A stretch of 64,000 nt of DNA from Mercurialis annua (GCF_937616625.2 NC_065577.1:23635501-23699500); one strand, 5' to 3'; counted from the stretch's first letter, positions 10,583-23,497 are shown. Translations and numbers: made by a program. Notes: generated from the letters alone by a model not told the origin.

Positions 10583-13443
10583 TGTCACGACCCATTTTCA
10601 TGAATCGCGACCGGCGCTAGGGTATGGGTAATGTAGTACCAAAACCCGTAGCTAGCCTTTCATTTAATACATAAACATATAAACCTGCAGAAAACCAATG
10701 CTCGGGGGCAACCGAGACTTCAGCCTAAATCTAGCAGTTATAATATTCATTAATTAATATAACATGCTTATCCACTCCTGAGTCTAAAATAGGCATAACA
10801 TAAATAATCCGAAATAATTATATAACATGCCAGAGCAATATAACTAGTCAGACCAATCCGACAAACAACTGTAATAATAACAAAGACGTCTAGTCAACTA
10901 CTGCGGTCTAAGAATAAAACAGTTTTACAGTTTATTAAAATAAAAGGAACCTCCGAGGAAAGTAAATGCGGAGATCACCAGACTCTCTCAGATCATAACC
11001 CTGGGGAAAATTGGGAAAACAACGGGGTCAGATATACTGAGATGAGTTTATACCACTATCTACATTTATTAAGTGGAAAACCTTTAAAACCGTTTAAAAC
11101 GTTTAAATACGATATTACGAATAATAGTTGGAACCCTAATCCACAATTCTAAATAATAGACATAATCCAACAGGTCTGGTCCCGAGAGCTGAGCTACACC
11201 GAGTTACCACTGACCACACTTATACCAGAGTCCCGAGAGCTGAGCTACACCGAGTTACTCTACTTGGTCCCGAGAGCTATGCTCACACCGAGTTACCACA
11301 TTACCATAATTACCTTTCCCAGATCATTACCGGTGCGCACGCAGTCCTAATGATGCCCATTAGGTAGCATGTTCCAACTAAGAGCCATAATATGAAAACA
11401 GTTCGAAATATGCGTACAATATATATTTAATATTAAAAATAACAATTTACTTAATAAAGCGGTAAATAGTAAGTACAAACTCACTGCTTGCTAATCCACG
11501 TGAATACCGGCAAGCATCTAATCCTGGTTCGCCTCTGGAGCACGAACAATTGACGAGTCTAGACAAATAAAATAATTATTAAAAACAGACCCTAACTCTA
11601 GGGAGTACTAGACACCACATAGGACTAGCACAATTAGCACGTCGGAAATAAACAAGCCAGAACACACAAAAAATACCCATTAGGTAATAAAGCCCAATTA
11701 ATATAAGTCTATTGAGTTCTCGCTTAAAATCCAATTTATAAATATTATTTAATAACTTTAAATAATAAATAATTTCCAAATAGTGGGTTAACCGAGTTTT
11801 CAGTAACTATCAAGCTAACCTCACTTGTCAGATGACCCAAGTCTAATCCGACACAAACGTTTATCAAATATAAACCCGAGTTTATATTTATAAAAAAATT
11901 TAACAAAATACTAATCCATTTTAAAAGCGGAACTCAATAACTTCAATTCTAAGTAACCCAAGTTACAAATCAAAAACTTAATCATTTTAAGTTAATAAAG
12001 GTTTAGGGACTAAATTGTACTTTTGCCAATCAGGGACTAATTTGTACTTTAGTCAATTTGATATCCGAAAACAAATTAATTGCTTTTGTTTATAATTAAA
12101 ACAAAATATAAATTTACTTATCACAAATCCACTTAATTAAGTTATAAAAATAAGTTCAGGGACTAAATTGTAATTTAGCCAACTTTTGACAAAACGACAT
12201 TTGAAAACAAATATAATTATTATATTAATTTAATTTATAAATAAATATCGTTTACAAAATATCAATTACGATTTATAACGAATTAGAAAGTTACCATCAA
12301 TCAAAGTCAAAATTAAAACTAAAAGAATTCATTTGATTAAGTTAAACTAAATTGATGATCAAAAAGCCCCTTTAGCCATCATCTCCATTTAAAACTCATA
12401 ACATGCCCGCCTATGCCTTTCCTCCATAACCAAAATCCTAAGTTTCTGAAACAAAACTTAAACCAGAAACAAAACAACTTAAGATCATAAACTTCTTATA
12501 ACATGATCACATGGCATAGAATCAATCCAGAAATTCAACTTAAGCAAACCACCAAACATTCAAATGTTGACAGCAATATAGAATTTACAATCGGCCAAAA
12601 CAATTCAAACAATAACTCAACCTTGACATTTAAATTGATAGCTTAAACTGATATCACTAATCATACCAAACGATTTATAATCATTTACAAAGAAGAATCA
12701 TTGACAAAGGAAAAGAATAAGATCGGCAGCAATATATAGTTCAAGAACAGAAAATATAAAGCTTTAAAACGGAAACAGTACGGCGATTGAAACGGGATTG
12801 ATTACGTACCGTTTAGCGAAACCGAGCTAGGGAAACGAAGGTACGTGAGTCTAGAACATCTGGAATCAAACGGTTCTGATTTCGATTAAGAAACGAGCAA
12901 GAACGAATCAGAAAACCGAAGGACGTTTCAAAGGAAAAACTGAAATTCAAAGGATCAAGAATACTTACTGAACAGCGATCTTTGGAGGATGATTACGGAT
13001 TCAATACTCAGCGAAAGAACGAAAGAAAAGTGGCTAGGGTTAGTTTGTAGTGTGATCTAGGTTTTCTATTTAGAAGTCGGCTTAAAATAACGTAGGGAAG
13101 TGGGCCGTAAACAAGGTCGAAAAGGGCCAGATGCATGGGTCCAATCAGCTTATTGGTTCTCGAACGAGAACAGCCCTTTTGGGCTTGGTTCTCGTTCGAG
13201 AACCACCTGGTCTCGAACGAGACCAGGCCCTGAACTTGATTCTCGTCCGAGAATCCACTTTCTCGAACGAGAATTCAGTTATTTCTATTTTTTTTATTTA
13301 AAAATTAATTGGTTAAACCAATTAAAATCAACCTCAATCCAACCAACTCGAACCAAATCACTAATATCGAAAATACTTCAAAACGACCGGAAAAATGTCG
13401 GAAATTAAATGTAATAAAATGCAAAATTTTACGGGATATTACA
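10583..13443 (-). repeat. 5' LTR of the retrotransposon
   Basis: Same length (2861 bp) as the LTR at 2302-5162 and nearly identical to it. Hand comparison finds about 28 substitutions, a 1-bp insertion near 10774 and a 1-bp deletion in the T/A tract near 13297. Part of the divergence is clustered: three neighbouring changes fall near 11693-11700. It should carry the promoter that transcribes leftward into gag-pol. No TATA box or start site can be fixed with confidence. Confidence 0.96.
13157..13273. promoter_or_regulatory. Cluster of five CTCGNNCGAG inverted repeats near the U3 start (5' LTR)
   Basis: This is the counterpart of the dyad cluster at 4875-4991, in the LTR that would drive transcription. 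All five dyads keep their arms. The nearby differences between the LTRs (for example at 13151 and in the spacer near 13237) lie outside the dyad arms. Regulatory function is inferred from position and from symmetry conserved between the two LTRs. Confidence 0.55.
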
Positions 13444-13448
13444 GTTTC
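13444..13448. repeat. Target site duplication, right copy (GTTTC)
   Basis: Exact match to 2297-2301, directly after the ACA end of the LTR. Removing one copy and the element restores a normal satellite monomer (ATATGTTTC followed by ATACTGTTTG). Confidence 0.9.
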
Positions 13449-14868
13449 ATACTGTTTGTAAACGTTTGTCTTAAATCGCTAAAAATTTGAAACTTTTGGA
13501 TTTGTTTCGTATTTTTTGTAAAAGTTTGTCTTAAATTGCTAAAAAGGTTAAACGCTTGGTTTTGTTTCGTAACGTTTGGCTTAAATTGTTAACATTTGGA
13601 AACGTTTGGATTCAATCGCTAAGAATTTGAAACGTTTGGATTTGTTACGTAACGTTTGTAAACGTTTGGTTTAAACGCTTAAATGGTGAAACGTTTTGAT
13701 TTGTTTCGTAACATTTTAAGCGTTTGGTTTAAATCACTAAAATGGGGAAACATTTGGATTTGTTTCGTAACGTTTGTAAACGTTGGGCTTAAATCGCTAA
13801 AAAAGTTAAACGTTTGGTTTTGTTTCGTAACGTTTGTTAACGTTCGGCTTAAATCGCAAAACAGGTCAAACGTATGGATTTGTTTTGTAAATTTTGTAAA
13901 CTTTTTGCTTAAATTGCTAAAAAGGTGAAACACTTGGATTTGTTTCGTAACGTTTGTAAACATTTGGCCTAAATTGTTAAAAAGGTGAAACGCTTGAATT
14001 TGTTTCTTAACATTTGTAAACGCTTGGTTTTGTTTCGTAACGTTTGGATTTGTTTCGTAACGCTTGTAAACGTTTGGCTTAAATCGCTAAAAAAGGGGAA
14101 ACGTTTTGATTTATTTCGTAACATTTGTAAATGTTTGTTTTAAATCGCTAAAAAGGTGAAACGTTTGGATTTGTTTCGTAACGTTTGTAAACGTTTGGCT
14201 TAAATTGCTAAAAAGGGTTTCATAACGTTTTAAACATTTGGATTAGTTTCGTAACGTTTGTAAACGTTTGGCTTAAATCGCTAAAAAGGCGAAACGTTTA
14301 GATTTGTTTCGTAACTTTTGTAAACATTTTGCTTATATCGCTAAAAAAGTTAAACGTTTGGTTTTGTTTCGCAACGTTTGTAAACGTTTGGCTTAAATCA
14401 CTAAAAAGGTGAAACGTTTGGCTTAAATCGCTAAAAAGGTGAAACGTTTAGCTTAAATCGCTAAAAAGGTGAAACGTTTGGATTTATTTCGTAACGTTTG
14501 TCTTAAATTCCTAAAAAGGTGAAATGTTTGGTTTTGTTTCGTAACATTTGCCAACGTTTGGCTTAAATTGCTAAAAAGATGAAAGGCTTGGATTTATTTC
14601 ATAATGTTTGTAAACGTTTGGCTTATATTACTAAAAAGGTGAAACAATTCGATTTGTTTCGGAATGTTTGTAAACGGTTATTGCTAAAAAGGTGAATTTC
14701 TTGGATTTGTGTCGTAACGTTTGTAAACGTTTGGCTTAAATTGCTAAAAAGGTGAAACGCTTGGTTTCGTTTCGTAACGTTTGTAAAGGTTTAGATTAAA
14801 TCGCAAAAAATTTGAAACGTTTGGATTTGTTTCGTAACATTTTCAACGCTTGGATTTGTTTCGTAACA
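13444..14868 (+). repeat. 60-bp satellite array between the two transposon-derived inserts
   Basis: This continues the array interrupted at 2301, in the same orientation. Copies are strongly diverged and often truncated, for example the short units around 14020-14070, 14210-14240, 14405-14460 and 14670-14690. No gene is seen. Confidence 0.94.
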
Positions 14869-15184
14869 TCTTTGCTGCCTCAGATTCAACTCCCGCTGAT
14901 TAAAGATGTACTTCAGACTCTTATGATCAGTAAAGATCTCGCAAGTAGCACCGTACAAATAGTGCCTCTAAATCCTAAGAGCAAAAACCACAGCTGCTAA
15001 CTCCAGACCAAGAGTAGGATAATTCACCTCATGCTTCTTCAGCTGACGAGAAGCATAGGCAATCACCTTACCATGTTGCATTAACACACAACCCAAACTG
15101 ATACGAGAAGCATCACTATATACAGTGAACCCCGCAATGCCATATGGCAAGGCCAACACAGGAGCTGTAGTCAAAACCTCCTTG
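14869..15184 (-). pseudogene. Orphan RNase H fragment of a related Ty3/gypsy pol gene
   Basis: About 316 bp of non-satellite DNA align with element bases about 6929-7242, the RNase H region (element residues about 1002-1103). The minus-strand translation keeps [39 protein letters not shown] and [11 protein letters not shown] in one frame. A single in-frame stop replaces the Trp equivalent to W1072 (TGG to TAG). By eye about 11 of roughly 102 residues differ from the intact element, so it derives from a distinct family member and not from the neighbouring copy. No LTR, primer site or other pol domain accompanies it. Satellite resumes at once on both sides; the flanks share a TTGTTTNGTAA word, but this cannot be told from ordinary satellite sequence. 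It cannot make a functional enzyme. Confidence 0.9.
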
Positions 15185-18100
15185 TTTAGTAATGATTTAA
15201 GCATTTAGTTTTAATTCATAACGTTGTAAAAGTTTGGTTTAAATCGCTCAAAAGGTGAAACGATTGGATTTTTTTTGTAACGTTTGTAAACGTTGGGCTT
15301 AAATAGCTAAAAAATTTCAACGTTTAGATTTGTTTCGTAACATTTGTAAATGTTTGGTTTAAATCGCTAAAAAGGTTCAACGTTTTGATTTGTTTTGTAA
15401 CGTTTGTAAACGTTTGGTTTAAATCGCAAAAAAGGTGAAATGTTTGGATTTGTTTCATAACGTTTGTAAACGTTTGGCTTAATTCGCTAAAAAGGGGAAA
15501 TGTTTGGATTTTTCGTAACATTTGTATATGTTTGGCTTAAATTGCTAAAAAGGTGAAACGCTTGGATTTGTTTCGTAACGTTTGTAAACGTTTGGCTAAA
15601 ATTGCTAAAAAGGTGAAATGCTTGGATTTGTTTCGTAAAGTTTTTAAACATTTGGCTTAAATTTCTAAAAAGGTGAAACATTTGGATTTGTTTCGTAACC
15701 TTTGTAAAGGTTTGGCTTAAATCGCTAAAAAGGGGAAATGTTTCTATTTGTTTCGTAACGTTTGTAAACGTTTAGCTTAAATTGCTAAAAAGGGGAAACG
15801 TTTGGATTTGTTTCGAAACGTTTGTAAACGTTTGGCTTAAATTTCTGAAAAGGTGAAACGCTTGGGTTTGTTTCGAACGTTTGTAAACGTTTGGCTTAAA
15901 TTGCTAAAAAGGTGAAAAGATTGGATTTGTGTCGTAACGTTTGTAAACGTTGGGTTTAAATGGCAAAAAAGGTGAAACGCTTAGATTTGTTTCCTAACCT
16001 TTGTAAATATTTGGCTTAAATCGCTAAAAAGGTGAAACGTTTGGATTTGTTTCGTAACGTTTGTAAACGTTTAAGCATCGCTAAAAAGGTGAAATGTTTG
16101 GATTTTTTTCGCAACGTTTGTAAACATTTGGCTTAAATTGCTAAAAAGGTGAAACGCTTTGATTTGTTTCGTAACGTTTGTAAACGTTTGTAAATATTTG
16201 GCTAAAATTGCTAAAAAGGTGAAACGCTTGGGTTGGTTTCGTAACGTTTATAAACGTTTGGCTTAAATCGCTACAAAGGCGAAACTTTTGGAATTGTTTC
16301 TTAATGTTTGTAAACGTTTGGCTTAAATAGCTAAAAAGGTGAAACGTTTGGATTTATTTCGTAACATTTGCAAACACTTGGCTTAAATCTCTAAAGTTTG
16401 AATTTGTTTCGTAACGTTTGTAAACGTTTGGCTTAAATTGTTAAAAGGTGAAAACCTTGGATTTGTTTCGTAATGTTGGTAAACGTTTGGCTTAAATTAC
16501 TAAAAAGGTGAAACGTTTGGATTTGTTTTGTAACGTTTGTAAACGTTTGGTATAAATCGCTAAAAACGTGTAATGTGTGGATTTGTGTCTTAATTTTTTA
16601 AACGTTTGGTTTAAATTACTAAAATGGTGAAATGTTTGGTTTTATTCCGTAAAATTTGTAAATGTTCGGCTTGAATCGCTAAAAAGGTGAAACGTTTGAA
16701 TTAGTTTCGTAACGTTTGTAAACGTTCGGCTTAAATCGCTAAAAAGGTTAAACGTTTGGATTTGTTTCGTAACGTTTGCACACGTTTGTCTTAAATTACT
16801 AAAAAGATGAAACGCTTGGATTTGTTTTGGAACGTTTGTAAACGATTGGGTTAAATTGCTAGAAAGGTGAAACGGTTGGATTTCTTTCGCAACATTTGTA
16901 AACGTTCGGCTTAAATTGCTAAAAATGTGAAACGCTTGATTTTGTTTCGTAACATTTGTAAAGGTTTGGCTTAAATCGCAAAGAATGTGAAACGTTTGGA
17001 TTTGTTTAGTAACGTTTTAAACGTTTGGTTTTAATTCGTAACGTTGTAAAAGTTTGGCTTAAATCGCTCAAAAGGTGAAACGATTGGATTTTTTTTATAA
17101 CGTTTATAAACATTGGGCTTAAATCGCTAAAGCGTTTCAACGTTTAGATTTCTTTAGTAACGTTTGTAAACGGTTGGCTTAAATCGCTAGAAAAGATAAA
17201 CGTTTGGTTTTGTTTTGTAACTTTTGTAAACGTTTGGCTTAAATCTATCAAAAGATGAAATGTTTGGATTTGTTTCGTAACGTTTGCAAACGTTTGACTT
17301 AATTCGCTAAAAAGAGGAAACATTTGGATTTTTTCCGTAACATTTGTATACGTTTGGCTTAAATTGCTAAAAAGGTGATACGCTTGAATTTGTTTCGTAA
17401 CGTTTGTAAACATTTGGCTAAAATTCCTAAATAGGTGAAACACTTGGATTTGTTTCGTAACGTTTTTAAACGTTTGGCTTAAATTGCTAAAAAGGTGAAA
17501 CATTTGGATTTGTTTCGTAACCTTTGTAAAGGTTTGGCTTAAATCGCTAAAAAGATGAAATGTTTGTATTTGTTTCGTAACGTGTGTAAACGTTTAGCTT
17601 AAATAGCTAAAATGGGGAAACGTTTGGATTTGTTTCGAAATGTTTGTAAACGTTTGGCTTAAATTGCTAAAAAGGTGAAACGCTTGGGTTTGTTTCGTAA
17701 CGTTTGTAAACGTTTGGCTTAAATTGCTAAAAAGGTGAAAAGATTGGATTTGTTTCGTAATGATTGTAAACGTTTGGCTTAAATCGCCAAAAAGGTGAAA
17801 CCCTTGGATTTGTTTCCTAACTGTTGTAAATGTTTGGCTTAAATCGCTAAAAATGTGAAACGTTTGGATTTGTTTGGTAACGTTTGTACACGTTTGGCAT
17901 AAATCGCTTAAAAGGTGAAACGTTTGGATTTTTTTCGCAACGTTTGTAAACATTTGGCTTAAATTACTAAAAAGGTGAAACGCTTCGATTTGTTTCGTAA
18001 CGTTTGTAAACGTTTGGCTCAAATTGCTGAAAACGTAAAATGCTTAGGTTTATTTTGTAATGTTTGTAAACGGTTTGCTTAAATTGCTAGAAAGGAGAAA

Positions 18101-18290
18101 CGCTTGATTTTGTTTCGTAACATTTGTAAACGTTTGGCTTAAATCACAAAAAATGTGAAACGTTTGAATTTGTTTGGTAACGTTTTAAACGTATGGTTTT
18201 GTTTCGTAACGATTATAAACGTTTGGCTTTAATCGCTAAAAAGAAAAAACGTTGGGATTTGTTTCATAACGTTTATAAACGTTTGGCTTT
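15185..18290 (+). repeat. 60-bp satellite array, diverged, no clear higher-order period
   Basis: Monomers are mostly 59-61 bp with many point differences and several truncated copies, including around 16190 (an extra GTTTGTAAA) and 16395. A block near 17000-17120 resembles the sequence just right of the RNase H fragment (15185-15310), with GTTTTAATTC and GCTCAAAAGG in common, suggesting local duplication. No gene is seen. Confidence 0.93.
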
Positions 18291-20923
18291 CATCTCTAAA
18301 AAGGTGAACCATTTGCATTTGTTTCATAACTTTTGTAAACGTTTGGCTTAAATCGCTAAAAAGGTGAAACGTTTGGATTTATTTCGTAACGTTTGCAAAC
18401 GTTTGGCTTAAATCGCTAAAAAGGGGAAACGTTTGGATTTGTTTCGTAACGTTTGTTAACATTTGGCTTAAATCGCTAAAAAGGTGAAACGTTTGGATTT
18501 GTTTCGTTACGTTTGTAAAGGTTTGGCTTAAATCGCTAAAAAAGTGAAACGTTTGGATTTGTTTCGTACCATTTGTAAACGTTTGGCTTAAATCGCTAAA
18601 AAGGTGAAACATTTAGATTTGTTTCGTAACGTTTGCAAACGTTTGGCTTAAATCGCTGAAAAGGTGAAACGTTTGAATTTGTTTTATAACGTTTATTAAC
18701 ATTTGGCTTAAATCGCTAAAAAGGGGAAACGTTTGGATTTTTTTCATAACGTTAGTAAAGGTTTGGCTTAAATCGCTAAAAAGAAGAAACGTTCGGATTT
18801 TTTTCGTACCGTTTGTAAACATTTGGCTTAAATTGCTAAAAAGGTGAAACGTTTGGATTTGTTTCGTAACGTTTGTAAACATTTGGCATAAATCGATAAA
18901 ATGGTGAAATGTTTGGATTTGTTTCTTAACTTTTTAAACGTTTGACATAAAGCGCTAAAATGGGGAAACATTTGTATTTGTTTCGTAACGTTTGTAAACG
19001 TTTTGCTTAAATCGCTAAAAAGATGAAATGTTTGGTTTTATTTCGTAACATTTGTAAACGTTTGGCTTAAATCGCTAAAAAGGTGAAACGTTTGAATTAG
19101 TTTCGTAACGTTTGTAAACGTTCGGCTTAAATCGCTAAAAAGGTGAAACGCTTGGATTTGTTTCGTAACATTTGCCTACGTGTGTCTTAAATTACTAAAA
19201 AGGTGAAACGCTTGGATTTGTTTCGGAACGTTTGTAAACGATTGGCTTAAATTGCTAAAAAGGTGAAACGCTTGGATTTGTTTCGCAACGTTTGTAAACG
19301 TTCAGCTTATATTGCTAAAAAGGTGAATTGCTTGGTTTTGTTTCGTAACATTTGTAAAGGTTTGGCATAAATCGCTAAAAATGTGAAACGTTTGGATTTG
19401 TTTAGTAATGTTTTAAACGTTTGGTTTAAATTCTTAACGTTTGTAAAATTTTGGCTTAAATCACTCTAAAGGTGAAACGATTGGATTTCTTTTGTAACGT
19501 TTGTAAACGTTGAGCTTAAATTGACAAAAAGGTTCAACGTTTGGATTTGTTTTGTAACCTTTGTAAACGTGTGGCTTAAATCGCTAAAAAGGTGAAATGT
19601 TTGGATTTGTTTCGTGATTGTATACGTTTTGCTTAATTCGCTAAAAAGGGGAAACATGTGGATTTTTTTCATAACGTTTGTATACGTTTGGCTTAAATTT
19701 CTGAAAAGATGAAAGCTTGGATTTCTTTCGTAACGTTTGTTAACATATGGCTTAAATTGCTAAAAAGGTGAAACGCTTTGATTTGTTTCGTAATGTTTGT
19801 AAACGTTTGGCTTAAATTGCTAAAAAGGTGAAACATTTGGATTTGTTTCATAACCTTTGTAAAGGTTTGGCTTAAATCGCTAAAAAGATGAAATGTTTGT
19901 ATTTGTTTCGTTACATGTGTAAACGTTTGGCTTAAATCGCTCAAAAGGGGAAATGTTTAGATTTATTTCATAACATTTGTAAACGTTTGGCTTAAATTGC
20001 TAAAAAGGTTAAACGCTTGGGTTTGTTGCATAACTTTTGTAAACGTTTGGCTTAAATTGCTAAAAAGGTGAAAAGCTTGGATTTGTTTCGTAACGTTTTT
20101 AAACGTTTGGCTTAAATTACAAAAAAGGTGAAACGCTTGGATTTGTTTCCTAACCTTTGAAAATGTTTGGCTCATATCGCTAAAAAGGTGAAACGTATAG
20201 ATTTGTTTCATAACGTTTGTAAACGTTTGGCTTAAATCGTGAAAAAGGTGAAACGTTTGGATTTGTTTCGCAACGTTTGTAAACGTTTGGCCTAAATTGC
20301 TAAAAAGGTGAAACGATTGGATTTGTTTCGTAACGTTTGTAAACGTTTGGCTTAAATTGCTAAAAAGGTGAAACACTTGGATTTGTTTTGTAATGTTCGT
20401 AAACGTTTCGCTTAAATTTCTAGAATGGTGAAACGCTTGATTTTATTTCGTATAATATGTAAACCTTTGGCTTAAATTGCAAAAAATGTGAAACATTTGA
20501 ATTTTTTTGGTACTGTTTTAAACATTTGGTTTTGTTTCGTAACTTATCTAAACGATTGGCTTAAATCGCTAAAAAGAGGAAACGTTGGGATTTGTTTCCA
20601 AACGTTTATAAACGTTTGGCTTAAATCGCTAAGAAAGGGAAACGTTTGGGTTTGTTTCATAACGTTTATAAACTTTTGGCTTAAATTTCTAAAAAGGTGA
20701 AACGTTTGGATTTGTTTTGTAACGTTTGCAAACGTTTGGCTTAAATCGCTAAAAAAGTGAAACGTTTGGATTTGTTTCGTAGCGTTTGTAAACGTTTGGC
20801 TTAAATTGCTAAAAAGGAGAAACATTTGAATTTGTTTCATAACGTTTGTAAACGTTTGGCTTAAATTGCTAAAAAGGTGAAACGCTTGGGTTTGTTTCGT
20901 AACGTTTGTAAACGTTTGGCTTT
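18291..20923 (+). repeat. Satellite tandem duplication, copy 1 (2633 bp)
   Basis: About 44 monomers recur directly downstream at a shift of 2633 bp, seen for example by matching GAACCATTTGCATTTG at 18306 and 20939. Boundaries are approximate because both junctions fall inside satellite sequence. No gene is seen. Confidence 0.85.
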
Positions 20924-23497
20924 CATCTCTAAAAAGGTGAACCATTTGCATTTGTTTCATAACTTTTGTAAACGTTTGGCTTAAATCGCTAAAAAGGTGA
21001 AACGTTTGGATTTATTTCGTAACGTTTGCAAACGTTTGGCTTAAATCGCTAAAAAGGGGAAACGTTTGGATTTGTTTCGTAATGTTTGTTAACATTTGGC
21101 TTAAATCGCTAAAAAGGTGAAACGTTTGGATTTGTTTCGTTACGTTTGTAAAGGTTTGGCTTAAATCGCTAAAAAAGTGAAACGTTTGGATTTGTTTCGT
21201 AGCATTTGTAAACGTTTGGCTTAAATCGCTAAAAAGGTGAAACATTTAGATTTGTTTCGTAACGTTTGCAAACGTTTGGCTTAAATCGCTCAAAAGGTGA
21301 TACGTTTGAATTTGTTTTATAACGTTTATTAACATTTGGCTTAAATCGCTAAAGAGGGGAAACGTTTGGATTTTTTTCATAACGTTAGTAAAGGTTTGGC
21401 TTAAATCGCTAAAAAGAAGAAACGTTCGGATTTTTTTCGTACCGTTTGTAAACATTTGGCTTAAATTGCAAAAAAGGTGAAACGTTTGGATTTGTTTCGT
21501 AACGTTTGTAAACATTTGGCATAAATCGAAAAAATGGTGAAATGTTTGGATTTGTTTCTTAACTTTTTAAACGTTTGACATAAAGCGCTAAAATGGGGAA
21601 ACATTTGTATTTGTTTCGTAACGTTTGTAAACGTTTTGCTTAAATCGCTAAAAAGATGAAATGTTTGGTTTTATTTCGTAACATTTGTAAACGTTTGGCT
21701 TATATCGCTAAAAAGGTGAAACGTTTGAATTAGTTTCGTAACGTTTGTAAACGTTCGGCTTAAATCGCTAAAAAGGTGAAACGCTTGGATTTGTTTCGTA
21801 ACATTTGCCTACGTGTGTCTTAAATTACTAAAAAGGTAAAACGCTTGGATTTGTTTCGCAACGTTTGTAAACGTTCAGCTTATATTGCTAAAAAGGTGAA
21901 TTGCTTGGTTTTGTTTCGTAACATTTGTAAAGGTTTGGCATAAATCGCTAAAAATGTGAAACGTTTTGATTTGTTTAGTAATGTTTTAAACGTTTGGTTT
22001 TAATTCTTTACGTTTGTAAAATTTTGGCTTAAATCGCTCTAAAGGTGAAACGATTGGATTTGTTTTGTAACGTTTGTAAACGTTGGGCTTAAATTGACAA
22101 AAAGGTTCAACGTTTGGATTTGTTTTGTAACCTTTGTAAACGTTTGGCTTAAATCGCTAAAAAGGTGAAATGTTTGGATTTGTTTCGTGATTGTATACGT
22201 TTTGCTTAATTCGCTAAAAAGGGGAAACATGTGGATTTTTTTCATAACGTTTGTATACGTTTGGCTTAAATTTCTGAAAAGATGAAACACTTGGATTTCT
22301 TTCGTAACGTTTGTTAACATATGGCTTAAATTGCTAAAAAGGTGAAACGCTTTGATTTGTTTCGTAACGTTTGTAAACGTTTGGCTTAAATTGCTAAAAA
22401 GGTGAAACATTTGGATTTATTTCATAACCTTTGTAAAGGTTTGGCTTAAATCGCTAAAAAGATGAAATGTTTGTATTTGTTTCGTTACATGTGTAAACGT
22501 TTGGCTTAAATCGCTCAAAAGGGGAAATGTTTAGATTTATTTCATAACATTTGTAAACGTTTGACTTAAATTGCTAAAAAGGTTAAACGCTTGGGTTTGT
22601 TTCATAACTTTTGTAAACGTTTGGCTTAAATTGCTAAAAAGGTGAAAAGCTTGGATTTGTTTCGTAACGTTTTTAAACGTTTGGCTTAAATTACAAAAAA
22701 GGTGAAATGCTTGGATTTGTTTCCTAACCTTTGAAAATGTTTGGCTCATATCGCTAAAAAGGTGAAACGTATAGATTTGTTTCATAACGTTTGTAAACGT
22801 TTGGCTTAAATCGTGAAAAAGGTGAAACGTTTGGATTTGTTTCGCAACGTTTGTAAACGTTTGGCCTAAATTGCTAAAAAGGTGAAACGATTGGATTTGT
22901 TTCGTAACGTTTGTAAACGTTTGGCTTAAATTGCTAAAAAGGTGAAACACTTGGATTTGTTTTGTAATGTTCGTAAACGTTTCGCTTAAATTTCTAGAAA
23001 GGTGAAACGCTTGATTTTATTTCGTATCATATGTAAACCTTTGGCTTAAATTGCAAAAAATTTGAAACATTTGAATTTTTTTGGTAATGTTTTAAACATT
23101 TGGTTTTGTTTCGTAACTTATCTAAACGTTTGGCTAAAATTGCTAAAAAGAGGAAACGTTGGGATTTGTTTCCAAACGTTTATAAACGTTTGGCTTAAAT
23201 CGCTAAGAAAGGGAAACGTTTGGGTTTGTTTCATAACGTAACTTTTGGCTTAAATTTCTAAAAAGGTGAAACGTTTGGATTTGTTTTGTAACGTTTGCAA
23301 ACGTTTGGCTTAAATCGCTAAAAAAGTGAAACATTTGGATTTGTTTCGTAGCGTTTGTAAACGTTTGGCTTAAATTGCTAAAAAGGAGAAACATTTGAAT
23401 TTGTTTCTTAACGTTTGTAAACGTTTGGCTTATATTGCTAAAAAGGTGAAACGCTTGGGTTTGTTTCGTAACGTTTGTAAACGTTTGGATTAAATTT
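20924..23497 (+). repeat. Satellite tandem duplication, copy 2 (about 2574 bp, one monomer lost)
   Basis: This repeats 18291-20923 with few differences. The shift drops from 2633 to about 2574 because one whole 60-bp monomer, present at about 19195-19259 in copy 1, is missing near 21834. Similarity to copy 1 stops just after the GTAAACGTTTGG at about 23480-23490. Confidence 0.85.

Larger units (their letters stand above)
2302..13443 (-). mobile_element. Complete Ty3/gypsy chromovirus LTR retrotransposon (Tekay/Del-like)
   Basis: An 11,142-bp element lies on the minus strand inside the satellite. Seen directly: two LTRs of 2861 bp each, TG...CA termini, a 5-bp GTTTC target duplication, a primer site matching initiator Met tRNA, a polypurine tract, and one uninterrupted 1655-codon gag-pol frame. 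Domain order is Gag, protease, reverse transcriptase, RNase H, integrase, chromodomain. Integrase downstream of RNase H places it in Ty3/gypsy (Metaviridae), and the C-terminal chromodomain makes it a chromovirus. The Tekay/Del assignment is from motif style and long LTRs and is less certain than the superfamily. By hand comparison the LTRs differ at about 28 substitutions and two 1-bp indels, so the copy is young and structurally autonomous, apart from a few odd residues noted under the ORF. Confidence 0.97.

Noticed and set aside
14869..15184. Fragment copied from the adjacent retrotransposon
   Set aside because: Too many differences from 6929-7242 for a recent copy of an element whose own LTRs differ by only about 1%; it derives from a related but distinct family.
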